Shown one piece after another: positions 35,609 to 47,166 of a stretch of 64,000 bases of DNA. Under the pieces are notes generated by a model that saw only the letters and a list, made by a program, of their open reading frames with translations, was not told the origin of the DNA and ran no database searches. Position 1 is the stretch's first letter, and each line of letters opens with the position of its first letter. Both the position numbers and the translations under genes were made by a program. This DNA is from Calcarisporiella thermophila CBS 279.70 (taxonomy: Eukaryota > Calcarisporiellomycota), in NCBI RefSeq assembly GCF_041956535.1, contig NW_027192198.1:1046540-1110539 (forward strand), written 5' to 3'.

Positions 35609-36240
35609 CTAATGATCCTTCTTAATGAAAACACTGATATTATACTTTAAATAATATATATATATTCGAAACAACAAGTATGAAAAAAGAAAAAGGAATA
35701 TAACTGGAATAAAGAGAAAATAAAAAATAGATTTAAGCTTAAATACTATTAAAAGTATATTATTAATCTGCTCGTTTCTTTTTACATTTATCGTGAGGGA
35801 ATGTTTAGGACCAAACACTTTCTTATGGATATTAAATGTACGTGTGTAGAGTGGTTCTGCTTGCTCATATTTGCCTTGGTTATGATAGAGTTGAGCGAGA
35901 TTGTTTAGAGAAGTGGCTGTATTAGGGTGCTCGGGTCTCAGTATCTTCTCTCGAATGTTAAGTGCATGTGTGTAGAGTGGCTCTGCTTGCTCATACTTGC
36001 CTTGGTCATTATAGAGTAGAGCGAGGTTGTTCAGAGAAGTTACTGTGTCAGGGTGCTCGGGTCCCAGTCTCTTCTCTCGAATATTAAGTGCACGTGTGTA
36101 AAGTGGCTCTGCTTGCTCATATTTTCCTTGGTTATAAAAGAGTGCAGCGAGATTATTTAGAGTAGTGGCAGTTTCAGGGTGCTCGGATCCAAATCTCTTC
36201 TCTCTAATATTAAGTGCATGTGTGTAGAGTGGCTCTGCTC
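35609..36240 (-). pseudogene. Kinesin-light-chain-type TPR array with hydrophobic tail, truncated at 5' side
   Basis: One open frame encodes about 3.5 TPR units of 42 residues. Each unit has the form ALNIREKxLGPEHPxT then LNNLAxLYxNQGKYEQAEPLYT, as in kinesin-light-chain-like TPR proteins. It ends in a hydrophobic C-terminus (YFLFIPVIFLFLFSYLLF), likely a tail anchor, and TAG at 35609-35611. In the upstream direction the frame hits TGA at 36239-36241, exactly where an inverted copy of the gene's 3' end begins. The array therefore has no start and looks like a fragment. TPR units mediate protein binding; NLR-like fungal proteins often use such arrays, but no NB domain is visible. Confidence 0.75.
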
Positions 36241-36241
36241 A

Positions 36242-36427
36242 CGTGCTGTTAATATTCGTAAGAAAGTATTCGGTCCCATACACCCCCTCACTATAAATGC
36301 TAAAAGAAACGAACAAGTTAATAATTTATTTTTAATATTTTTTAAACTAAAATCTATGAGTATTTATTTCTATATTCCATTGATTCTCTTTACTCTTATT
36401 TCATTTATATATATCTGGATATTTTAA
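36242..36427 (+). pseudogene. Inverted partial copy of the TPR gene 3' end
   Basis: On the plus strand, CGTGCTGTTAATATTCGTAA onward aligns with the last TPR half-unit and hydrophobic tail of the minus-strand array (KKVFGPxHxLTINxKRNEQxNN, then FKLKS and a Phe/Ile-rich end). It begins in mid-repeat at the junction with the array and ends in TAA/TAG-rich sequence. The two arms are clearly homologous but diverged. Confidence 0.75.
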
Positions 36428-36475
36428 TTATCTATTACAATTTTACATTTTTTGAAAAGTTTCACTAGTAAAGTA

Positions 36476-36725
36476 AGTAATTCCGAAGAATTTTAAGAAA
36501 GCGTGCAAGAAGGCCGACAAGGGTGAAGTGTGTGTCGAAGGCAAGAAGAACTTCGATAATCTGCGCCGTATACAGCGAGAGATGCATTATGGTTGCACCG
36601 GAAATTATTTCGCGGGAGATGTAGAACTTTGTGAACGAGAAGTTACTGAAGAGGATAAAAACCGACTCGAGAAACTGAAGGAGACTACCTTCAAATGCTG
36701 TTGCAGACCTCTCTATCCTATTTAA
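36476..36725 (+). CDS. Cysteine-rich ORF, probable terminal exon, function unknown
   Basis: An open frame (KKACKKADKGEVCVEGKKNF... ending CCCRPLYPI, TAA 36723-36725) with seven cysteines in about 75 residues, many Lys and Glu, and no ATG near its beginning. It is probably the last exon of a gene whose first exon, perhaps with a signal peptide, is not recognised. Cys spacing is effector-like or secreted-like, but no family is recognised. It directly follows the inverted TPR fragment. Confidence 0.4.
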
Positions 36726-37706
36726 TAAAGTGCTAAGGGGATTTAAGAGAGGATAAAAATGCCACTAGCGCAACTAACCATGTTATAGGGCTTCGGGTAT
36801 GACCTATGGAGCGTATTATGGTAAGAATCATGGTAAGTATTAGGTTAAAAATTAATATAATTACTAAATTAAATATCGTGGTAAATATTTGGGTAAGCAT
36901 TGGTATATTATTAGGGAAAGTTATAGGTTAGGTTAGAAAATAAAATAAAACCTACTAGAGGAAGGGAAGGTTTTGATGGTGGTTTGAGGAAGCTACTACA
37001 AATGATTGTGTATCGATTGCACTAAAAATGAGCGCTCTAGGTTGGATACTCGCAGAGTTATTAGCACTCAAAGTTTTTGCTATAATACTAGAGATTTATA
37101 TCTAAATAGTTTGGTCCAATCAAATTTCATAATTCTTATTTCTAAATCTCTGATTCTGTCTGACTTTTTGTGGAAACCCCCATATCATGCTATATATCTA
37201 TTTTTACGGGATAATATAGAGTAAATATAAATTTTTTTATCAAGTTTGAATCGAGTAGTGTAAATTGTGATGGTCACAACCTCAATTCCTTTGATCGTGC
37301 CGAATTTCTTTTATTGAACCCGAAATCGGCCGATAATTGAAAAGTACGGAAACATGCACCAGTAATTCCATCCTATAGAATCTTGATTTCCCGACCAGGA
37401 GCAAAGTGGCTCCTTCTCCACGTAGTCTATCTTTGTGACCCAGAGAGCAAAGAGGGGAGGGGGAGAGTTGGAACTGGTTAAAAGCGCCCGTTGTTAACAA
37501 ATGAGTTTAAATAGAGGATATCGATATTGTATAGAGTTTTCGGGCTGAAAGGGGTGGGAGGGGGGGGGAGGGAGAATAGAGAAAGTGTTTAAATAAAACC
37601 AACGGTTTAAAACTAAAAGAATAAACATCGGACAATTAAGTTATGCAAAACATACAGATATTACAACAAAACAGGTGGAGCAGAACAAAGGAGGGTGGAA
37701 GGGTTA
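36726..37706. other. AT-rich intergenic region with degenerate TGGTAAGTATT repeats
   Basis: 36815-36920 contains several diverged copies of a tggtaag/tattaggtt-like unit. The rest is AT-rich with short ORFs; 37540-37580 is a G-run tract. The myosin 3' UTR probably lies at its right end. Confidence 0.45.
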
Positions 37707-40700
37707 TCATGCCATGATGCCTTTTTGGTAGCTCGCCTCCTCGTCGGTGTCGACCAGCGACGCGCACAAGGAGACCAAACGCTGCACCCGCTCCAGGGCC
37801 AAAAACTCGGGGATGTAGCCGTCCGTCAATCGGGTCTTCGCCTTCTCCGCCCGCAGTACCTCTCCAATGGCCACCTCGCCCTCCCTGGGGTCGCTGGGTA
37901 TCATGGGCAAGTGAAGCCGATCGCTCTCCTTAACGCGCCTTCGAACCGCAGCAAGCAGCTCTGGTGCAACAGGTGCCTCGTAATCGGCGACATGATATCG
38001 CTCCAGAAGCCGCAGCAGCTGCCTGCCGTTCAGACACCAGCACTCTTCTAGCAACGCGGGGAGCTCCTTCACGTTCGTTTTCTTTCCCTGCAGGGCATGA
38101 GTGGCCTGCCGAACAGGCTCCATCACATTGGGGTGAACCTCGTGCGCCTTGCACCACTCCTGAATGCGCACCACATTGTGTTGGATCTGGACCGCGCGCT
38201 TCCAACAGCTGAATCCCCTGCGGTCGAGGAGCTCATTGAACGCAATCGCCCCCGTCATGGACAAAAGATCCGTCAATACGCGGTGGGCAAGGGGGGCGTA
38301 CAGGCAATAGCTGTGCATAACTCGCCGCAAGCGGTTAAGGGCGCGGAGGAAGAATTGGATAGTGGGCGGCTCGTCCCCTGAATAATCGAACGCGGAGGCA
38401 ACAGGCGAGGAGGTGGAGGAGAGGGAAGAGGTGGAGATGGGGCGGCCGTTTTGTGCCCCGGATGCGACCACAAAATAGGCTAGCGACTGGCTCTCGACGA
38501 TGCAGGGGATGACCAGGAAGCCGAATCGGGAGCGAAGCTCACGCACCCACTCTCCGTAGATCTGGGCCGCCAGTCGCGCGAGATGTTGCCGGGTGACTTC
38601 CGAACTGGGATCTAGCCGGGGTCTGTCGCTGAGGAGGGTGTGGAGCTCGAGCACGTTGCGCAGCCAATAGGCCCCCATCAGGATCGCGATTTCCTCGCCC
38701 CGATGATTGAAGCACTGCTCCTGCACGGCTCGAATCACGTCCGCAACCAACTGCTCTGCATCTCTCCTTAGCCCCATGCGCCACAGTTGGACCAGGGCTA
38801 GGGAGATCACGCGCGCAGGGAAAATGATTTCAAACACCGAGGGCGCCGCGTGCGTCAGTGGAGGTAGTCGACAGCCGCGAATGAGCCCCTCTACAATCTC
38901 ATCCCGCAGCGATTGTCCCTCCTGGCACAAAAGTTGCTGTAGCTCCCGCGCGGGATCCTCCCACTTGCTACTCAAGTGTCCGTGTATCCGCTCGGCAAAG
39001 GAGGCCGAGAGGTGAAGTGGCGAGTACCGCTCAAAATCCTGGTGATGGGGATGTGGCGCCATCCCACTTGCACCGTTCACCGCATTCATCCCGTTCACCC
39101 CAGCCCGACGCTCCTTCCCGAGAGCTTGCTCGCCCTCGCGAGAGCCAGGGCTGAGAGGCCCGTGTGCATTCATGTACGCCTCCTCCATTTCCTTCCATAC
39201 GCGCTCTAAGCGCGAGTACTTTTCGATCCAAGCGCGTACCCGAGACTCCAGGTGATGTGCCCTTGCTCTAAGCGCTTCGTCCTCTGAAATATGGTCAAGA
39301 CGGTTGTCTAGGAGAGAGCTACCGCCATTGCGCTTTGCGTTTCCTTGGGATTGTCTGGGGGAAGCAAAGTTGGCCAGGTGTTCCCCTCGGTATGGTTCCA
39401 ATCCACTCCCGTTCATGGCTCGGCTTTCCTGCTCCCTAAGTGTATCTCTCAGCACTGTGGCCTCTTGAGTCGCCCTCGCTTTGTTCGCTTGTTCCTCTCT
39501 CTCCAGTCGCGCCAGGAATGCTTCTCTCCTCTTCTCCCACTCTTTCGTGGCCAAATACCTTCGGATGCATGATTGCGCCACGATAATCTTACGTCGATCC
39601 TCCTTGTATCGCCTCCGTGTCACCCACCCACGATAGACTCGCTGGATGTTCTCCGCTGCCACATGCTGCTGCTGCAGTTCTTTTCTCACCTTGTAGCCTC
39701 GCCACAGCTTTTGAAGCGCAATGGCGCCTTTTTTCTGAGCACGCAGCTCACCTAGAATACGCCGTGCCGCACATCGCCTGGCAAAACATTGCAGGCGCAC
39801 CACCGCCAGCAGAATGCGGAGGTATCGACGGCGATACACAAATCGACGGATATACTTTTGAAGGACCACGACCGCTTCATCCAATTTTGCAGCGCGATAT
39901 CCCTCTAAAACTGCTAACTATCGAAGTCAAAGTATCAACATGGTTAGAGCAGGAAAAGTAGAAGATGCAGTGCAGCCGGAGTTCATATCACGATTAGGGC
40001 AATGAGCTGCCTAGAAAATTTTTTTTTCCAGGAAAAGAAAGGATGAGTAGGTCAACTTACCAAGTTCGATCGCAAAAATATCTTGGTCTTTCCAATGCGG
40101 TACATCTCGGGGTCCTTCGTGTGGGTGGACTCCAACACACTCTCGCATTTTTCTTTCGCCCCCAGGGGTACCAGATCATGGCTCTCCTGCTTGGGCACAA
40201 GCATCCCGAAACGTTTCCAAAAATCTTCCAGCCGCCACTTGGCCGGAAACCCAGCACAGCTGATTTTGATCGTCTCCAGCACTCCGCACGCTCGCAGCTG
40301 CGCCAGGACGGCGGCACGATCGAACTCCCACGCCGACTTCTGCTCGTTTGGCTTCACACACCGAATGTAGTGAACTTGGGTGGAACGCACCACTTCCATT
40401 AGACCGACGAGCGAGGCCTTGAAGATGGAGCCAAGGGTGGCGGGCTTTTTGCCGGTTCCAGGACCCCGCCCATTGCCGCCTGCTGGCGCCACCGGCGAAG
40501 AATTGGCGGACGAGGGCGAGGAGGCTCGGGACGACGCGTGGGCTACGAGTCCGCGCACAAAGTCGAAATCCGAGTCTTGCAGGAGGGCAAGGTGCTCCTC
40601 CGGAAGGGTGTCGCGATTTTTCTCCAAGAAACCGTCGACCTCATACGTCACTTCGTGCGCGTAGTGCACGATGGTGAAGGCGTTCCCCCCACCAAACCTA

Positions 40701-42608
40701 GGGCGGCGGAAATACTTTGCGGAGGGGGTGTCAAACTGTTGGTATAGCTTGGTGCATAGGCCCGCGTCTGAGCCCGAGGGCATTCGCGACTCCTCATCTA
40801 GCAGCGAGAGAATCCCCATCCGGCTCTCGATCATGTCGATGCAGGCCAGATTGTCGCTGAATTCAATGAACTCCCACGCAATGTCCTCACGCAAGTAATC
40901 CTCTTGCTCGAGTCGGAACACGTGCTCGTTGAATTCGCGCTGGAGCTTCTCGTTGGCATAGTTGATGCACAGCTGCTCGAACGAATTGCGGGTAAAGTGC
41001 TCGAACCCGTAGATGTCCAGGACGCCGATAAACGCGTCGCCCTGCACCGGAGAGCCCCGCGATAATCCCAGGTTGATGTGTGCAACCAGCCAATCAAACA
41101 AGTTGGCGTATACGTACTTCACGACGGAATCCCGCACGACCACCGCTTGGGCGGGCTGGAGGGCCGTCACTATTTTTTCTGAGCGGGTCGATATTTGACG
41201 CTTGATGATCCATTTTTTGAAACCGGCCGGCGGAATGCCCAGCAGCTGGCATGCCTTTTCGAGGCGGGGGTCCTCCTCGGAAACCAGGGCTTCATTTCGG
41301 CCGGTAATCGCAATATTTCCTATGTGCAAGAGGGCTGCCAGCAGCCGAAACATATCTCGCTGGGTATCTTCATCGATTCCGATGGTGGACAGGGCAAGTT
41401 GAGTTTGGGAAAACTCGAGCGCGTCATCGACCCCTTGAATGGACGCGACTCCTCCTTGGTTCAGGTAGTGGAAATGGTCATGGCTTGTGAGGCCAAGCAG
41501 CTCCCGGTCGGCCACAGAGGCCCCGGCACACAGCTGATAAAATATGTGATAGTTACGCTCGGTATCCGGCTGATACACAAGTCGCGAGCGTTCGAGCAAA
41601 TAGGTATCCAATTTGGCGCCGATAATGTTCGCCCGATCGTCGAATTGAATCTGCACAAGATTCGAGCGGAGAGTTAGGGCTGCATTGAATCCAATGGCCA
41701 AAAGGCGAGTCAACCTTGGGAATCTACCTTGATATACTTGCCAAATCTCGAGCTGTTGTCGTTCCTTGTTGTTTTGGCATTGCCGAATGCCTCCATGATA
41801 GGATTGGTGGCTAGAATTTGCTCTTCCACTCCAGCTGCCCCTCTTTTCTCGCTGGACCCCGTTTCTTCGTCCATTCGCCTTCCGCTGGCGGATGCAAAAT
41901 ACCGCATAATGAACTTTGCACTCATTGTTTTGCCGGCGCCACTCTCCCCAGAGACAATGATGGTCTGATTCCTTTGCTCGCGGATCATACATCGAAATGC
42001 CTCTTCGGCTATGGCGAACAGGTGGGGCTCCAAGTGGTTGCGTTCGGCGGACGAGTAAGTCCGGATCATTTCAGGGCCATAGAGATCGATATGCTCAAAA
42101 GGATTGACGGCAATCAGAACGATCCCTGAGTAGGTGTAGATAATCTTGTTGGAATAGCGATTCTGGATGGTGTATATGACTTGAAAGGAAGGGGGAGAGG
42201 GGTTAGAAACGGTGAAGCAACGAAAATGGGTCCGTAGTTTGGCAATACCTGATGGCTCGTTCAAGTGCGTAAGCTGGGTGAGATCATCGACAGCGTTTAG
42301 ATGAGGAGGATTGCGTAAAGGCGGAAGGCTTTTGTCTAGGGAGTCTTTATGGGTCTCAATGATGGACTCCTGGAAACGACCAATGAATGCATTAGATTAG
42401 ATAGAGCTACTTAGCATAGAGATGTAAAGAACAAAAGCAGTGGCAGCGAATGGGATACCTCTCCGCGTTCATCCATGACCACTATTCTTATTCGGTCATG
42501 AATGACTTTCTTTTCCAGCACCTCGCCTGCAATCCAGTCTTCAACTTCGCCATCCCGAGGAAGCCAGACCAGCGTTCCGCGGACATATGCGTCCAGGAGT
42601 GCGGGCAT
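37707..42608 (-). CDS. Class V myosin heavy chain (compact)
   Basis: Five exons (42459-42608, 42249-42369, 41728-42179, 40061-41650, 37707-39917) give about 1507 aa. The N-terminal SH3-like segment (LVWLPRDGEVEDWIAGEV) precedes the motor. The P-loop GESGAGKT is at about 168-175, switch I NDNSSRFGK and switch II DIYGFE are present, and the motor ends at about 771. About six IQ motifs (772-905; for example LQKYIRRFVYRRR, LQKLWRGYKVRK) bind calmodulin-type light chains. Only two short coiled coils lead to the DIL cargo domain (about 1085-1400). It would carry vesicles or organelles along actin for polarised growth. The coiled coil is short compared with animal myosin V. Confidence 0.95.
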
Positions 42609-43293
42609 ATGTGTTCTGTTGGCTGAGCACGATGGATGGTGATGTGTTCACTAGAATGAAGAGAAGTGAGCAGAAACAGAATTCAATTAGGAATACATGG
42701 ATTATCAATTATGCGGTCATCTGAACGCATTCGATAGAAGAAGGGCGGCATAGCTAGCCCATGTTGACATGGACGCCGTACCTACAATGAGGGGTGGGGT
42801 AATGAGCCGGTTAGCCGATGCGCATAGAGTGGCTCTTTAATCGTGGGGGGATGCTCGAGGGTAAGGGGAGAAATGAGCGATGAATGGATGCATGCGGATC
42901 GCTTATAAAAGAGGAAGAGAGGTCGACATTTAAGGTGTAACCGTTGTGGTACCTCAGTGGTCCCAGGGAAATTGAGCCTCGAAATTTCCTGGTTTGTCCG
43001 CCAAAATCATCACTTTCACCCTTCAAATAAAAAAAGCTCAGAACCATATATTCACCGGCATTCAGCATATATACAGGAGGGAGGCGGAATCATTAATAGG
43101 AGGGGTTTGAAAAGGCTATAAAGGCATAGAGGTGTATAGTACAAGACACAGTGCACAACGGGAAACCGGAAAGCAACTCATAGGAAAGCATACAACCAAG
43201 GTAAATGACAATATCCAATACAATCTCTGATGACAAGACAGCACACTTAGCATACATGTTACATATCAGCAGGAGGAATGGCCAGCGGCCGGT
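42609..43293. other. Intergenic region upstream of myosin V
   Basis: No gene seen; likely the myosin leader and promoter and the 3' UTR of the Ecl1-like gene. Confidence 0.5.
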
Positions 43294-43863
43294 TCAGTTT
43301 GCGCCGAACGTTCCTATATCTATCGACCCCCACGCCCCTTCCTCTTCTCTGCGGACAGGCCGCGAGACCGAGCCGTCGGTGAATCTGCGGGCTGATCCCA
43401 GCGACGAGGATGAGCCGTTGTTGCACTTGGTGATGGTCGCCGCCCCCCTTGTGGTAGAAGATGGCGGCTCTTTCGATACAGTCCATTCCCCAAGATAGGT
43501 TCTGCTTTCCGACGGCGACGACGCGGAGGATTTCACAGAGGTACAAGCCGATTCGACGGGGGCTGCGGGCTCCGAGGCGCGACGCATTTCGGGGCGGGGG
43601 GGGAAAGGGCGCAGGGTGACGAGGGGGTGATCGAGGTAGAGCTGGTGTTGGAAGTTGCTGGAGAAGAGCAGCGAGGGCGAGGGCGGGGGAGTGATGATGG
43701 AGCTGCCTTCGGCGGAGTCGGGGGAGGAAGAGCGCGAGGAGGAGGAATGCAGCTGATCCAGCCCACGCTGGGCATGCGCCTTCTGCACGCATTGCTCGGA
43801 GCAGAACAGCGCGCGATCAATGGGGACGTGGTTGGAGCAGACAATGCACATTTCCACGTTCAT
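43294..43863 (-). CDS. Ecl1-like small zinc-binding protein
   Basis: A single exon of 189 aa. The N-terminus has C6-x2-C9 and C21-x3-C25 (MCIVCSNHVP...FCSEQCVQKAH), the short cysteine motif of the fungal Ecl1/2/3 family, known in fission yeast for extending chronological lifespan and responding to zinc and nutrient stress. The rest is Ser/Pro-rich and disordered, with possible phosphosites (SSSSRSSSPDS). The family call rests on this motif and overall design only. A regulatory role in stationary-phase physiology is inference. Confidence 0.7.
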   Translation of the reverse strand: MNVEMCIVCSNHVPIDRALFCSEQCVQKAHAQRGLDQLHSSSSRSSSPDSAEGSSIITPPPSPSLLFSSNFQHQLYLDHPLVTLRPFPPRPEMRRASEPAAPVESACTSVKSSASSPSESRTYLGEWTVSKEPPSSTTRGAATITKCNNGSSSSLGSARRFTDGSVSRPVRREEEGAWGSIDIGTFGAN

Positions 43864-44878
43864 GCTGGAGGAGATTGGAGAATTAGAATGGCTAATGTGA
43901 TGGGCGCGATGCGTGGAGTTCAGTCGGCAAAGAGGCGGGCAGAGGGGTGCGACTTTTTTCTTTTATAGGCTGGCTTCTTCCCCCCAGCCTTATCTGGCAC
44001 TCCGCCAGAAACAGACAGGCAGACCGAAACAGGAGTAAGGCGGTGCTTCAAAATTTCAAATTGGCCAAAGCTTAGGAAAGCTTTCTTAGTGGGGAAAATG
44101 CGCAGCAGGCTCACTTTTAAGGGGGGAGAAGCCGACCGGTGTGGGCCATTCGAGCCAGGGTGTGGCAATTTGTCCTGGACGCCTTCTCCGTTGGAAAAAA
44201 AGAAAAACGCAGGAAAAAAAATCGGTTTGGCTTTCCCCCGGATCTCATTCGAAAAAGACCGAATCATCCCGTTGTTTGAGCGGTTCAAACAACAGAACGA
44301 AGTTCCGTTATGGATAGATTGCACGTCAAAAGAATGTCTTAGGTGAGATAATTAAAACAAAATTCCCGTTGCTGCGAAAAAGAGGAAAATGCGCGTTCCT
44401 TACAGCCAAGCTGAGGTTTAGTCATCCGCTCATGCCCGCCCTCCCCCTCCAATGACACCGGGCCAGAATTCGCGCTTTTCCATTATATGGAAATAAAAAA
44501 ATAAAGGAGAAATGATCTCCTTCCCCTTTTATCAAGGCTTTTTTTGGGGGGCCGCTGCTGTGATTGCCCTTCTCTTCCCCTGCCGTCTCGCTTTTTTTTA
44601 CGTTATGCTCCAAGGTTAGTGGTACTCCTATTTTCAAGCAACCTCTTTCACAAACACAAAACATAGAAACTAACATAATCAAAGCAAATAGACAAGGAGG
44701 GAGGAAAGCGAAATGACATGGAATGAAGTGATAGATAGGCGTAGTACATCCAATGACTTAATAGAACATGGGTCTAGAGAAAAGAGGGCGTGGGGAAGAA
44801 TGGGAAAGAGAGAGCGAAATTGGGTTCGGATTTCCATTAATTTACACGAGAGCTTGCTTGGTTTGGGCCTGAGCGGAT
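43864..44878. other. Intergenic region
   Basis: About 1 kb without a supported gene. The ORF at 43920-44324 has no recognisable features. Confidence 0.5.
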
Positions 44879-46572
44879 TTAGAGGGGCACCCCCTGAACA
44901 AACTGCGCATCGGACTCGCGCTTGAACACGAGCCAGTGCACCCCCAACGTCCCCGCCCGGTATCCTCCTTCACAGTAGGCGAAATAGTACTCCCACTTCC
45001 GTCTGAAGACCTCCAGCTCTGGGGCGCCAATGTCGGGATACCGCTCCTGCAGCGCGGGCCCTATCCGCTTGCCAAACGCGGAGAGGAACTGCTCGCGCCA
45101 GAGGCGGAGCGTGCGCGCGTAGTGCGGCCCGAAATTCAGCACCTGGTCGGGCTGCAGCCCTCCCTGGGTGCCCTCGTAGGCGGCGTTCAGGAGGGCCGTG
45201 ACGGTGGGGGCGTGGCCTCCGGGAAAGATGTATTTGCGGATGAAGTCCACCTCGCGGCAATAGCTCTTGTACCGTGCCTCGGGCATGGTGATGGCTTGCA
45301 TCACCAGGATCCCCCCCTGCCGCTTGAGCAGCCGGTGGCACTGCTCGAAATACGTGGGGAGGAAGCGCTGGCCAACCGCCTCGATCATCTCGATGGACAC
45401 GATCTTGTCATACTGGTGCGAGGCCGGAATTTCGCGGTAGTCACACAGAAGAACCTTGATCTGGGAGGCGAGCCCTGCCGCAGCAATGCGTTCTTCGGCC
45501 AGCTGCTTCTGTTCCTTGGATAGCGTGACGGTGGTCACCCGGCAGCCCGTGGACTTGACGGCCTAAAGGAGAGATGGGGGTGGAGAGTGGGGAGAGTGGA
45601 TGGTTGGAACATGCGTGCAGGGAAACTCGGAAGAGAGCCAACACACTCATCGGTAAGCTCACTCACCTCGATGGCAAACGAACCCCAGCCGGTTCCGATC
45701 TCCAGGACATGGTCCGTCGCCGTCAGGCGCGCAAGCTCAATGACCTTACGCAGCTTCTGCTTTTGCCCCTCCTCCAGCGTGTCCTGCGGCGTTAACCAGT
45801 ATGCGGAGCTGTACGTCATGGTCTCGTCGAGAAAAGACGCGAACATGTCGTTGGATATGTCATAGTGAGCGCTGATGTTGCCCATCGTGTTGCTGAGGGT
45901 GTTGGCGAAACGGGAATTGGCGAGATACTGGAATGCCTGGTACACCGAAGAGTAGAGGTTGTTCATGCCGTTAAGATGGTCGCGGTTAAGGATGAACCAC
46001 TAGCAAGGAAGAAAAAGACAACGTGAGTCCAACCAGAGAACAGGTGCGGAAGCGGTAGAGGAGGGGTGGACAGATTTACATCGATAAGCCCCACGAGGTC
46101 GCTGCACTCCACATCCCCGCTCATATACGCCTCTGCAAAGCCCTAAGCATTCCCCAGGAGAGCGCGAACATGGTAAACGTCAGCCACAAGCGAGATGAGG
46201 GGTAGGAAGATACAAAGCTCGCAAAGCTACTGACCATATCTGAGAAGAGAGCCAACCTTAGCCAGAACACCTCTCTAATGACCTTGAGCTCGATATGTTC
46301 TTTGGCATTGCCGTCCCCAAACTCCCACGTGCCGTTGGGGCTCTCGACCCGCAGGCGACCCACTCTTGCGCGGGCCATGAGATTGAGCACACCGTACCTG
46401 GCTGCATGGAGGCATTGCAACACAACCACATCAGAGAAGAGCAAGACATGGACAAGCAATGGGCATTACCTAGGTTGCACAGCGGCTGCCAAGCGGTCTG
46501 CAGGGCGTGTTCCTTAATTGCAGTGAATGCACGGTCCGTGGCGGCTGTGAGGCTGTAATGATGGAGAGACAT
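44879..46572 (-). CDS. Cyclopropane-fatty-acyl-phospholipid synthase-type methyltransferase
   Basis: Five exons (46470-46572, 46401-46235, 46142-46080, 45999-45667, 45562-44879, given in transcript order) give 449 aa. It would transfer a methyl or methylene group from S-adenosylmethionine to the double bond of a lipid acyl chain. Family marks are SAHYDISNDMFASFLD with MTYSSAYW, the SAM-binding loop LEIGTGWGS (about 211-219), SIEMIEAVGQRF in place of the usual F-E-H-V-G, and DFIRKYIFPGGHAP. The N-terminal extension resembles the accessory domain of bacterial Cfa. There is no membrane segment. It is head to head with the DUF1365 gene, sharing about 590 bp. The product (cyclopropane, methyl-branched or other) is open. 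Confidence 0.93.
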
Positions 46573-47166
46573 CCTGCTTCTTTCGAAAGGAGGGCGAAGA
46601 AAGAATCAGAGCGGGGAAAATAAAAGTCGAACGGGTTTGAATGAGGCAGAGTAAGAGGAGAGAGGGGGAGGGAGGGGGGAGCTCCAAGTGGAAAAAAGAA
46701 TTGGGAAGGATCAGGGAAGATAGGGTTAGATCGCTCTTTAAATGATCGAGAAATTTAAAATTTCGTTCGACACCGGACCTAGGCAGGTTTAATCTCGGGA
46801 ATGGACTGCGCTTGCACCCCTTCGCCCTCATTGCCAATAAGCACGTGCCGCAGAGGGAAGGTGCGGATATCTTGTTTGGCGGTGCGTCCGCTCTGAGGGC
46901 CTCGGGCATGCAAGTTTGGCAAACACTAAAATGCATGGATCCCAACGGGGATCTCGATTGTGCCAGCTCCGGAGGCCCCGCGCATCGACAATTGCAGCGT
47001 ATTTCCGCAGATGACAGAATGCGGGAGCTTCGGAGTTTGCATCCAAGGAGAGGAGGGTGTGCAAATTGGGTGGCGGATTTGATCTGGACGCAGACAAAGG
47101 GCGCGGAATGAAACTCTCTTGCGGGCACAACAGGAAAGCAGGAAATCCCATGGCTCTTTGCCAACC
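46573..47166. promoter_or_regulatory. Shared divergent promoter region, methyltransferase/DUF1365
   Basis: 594 bp lie between the two start codons of divergent genes that are functionally linked in bacteria, so co-regulation from here is plausible. I could not pick out individual sites. Confidence 0.4.
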
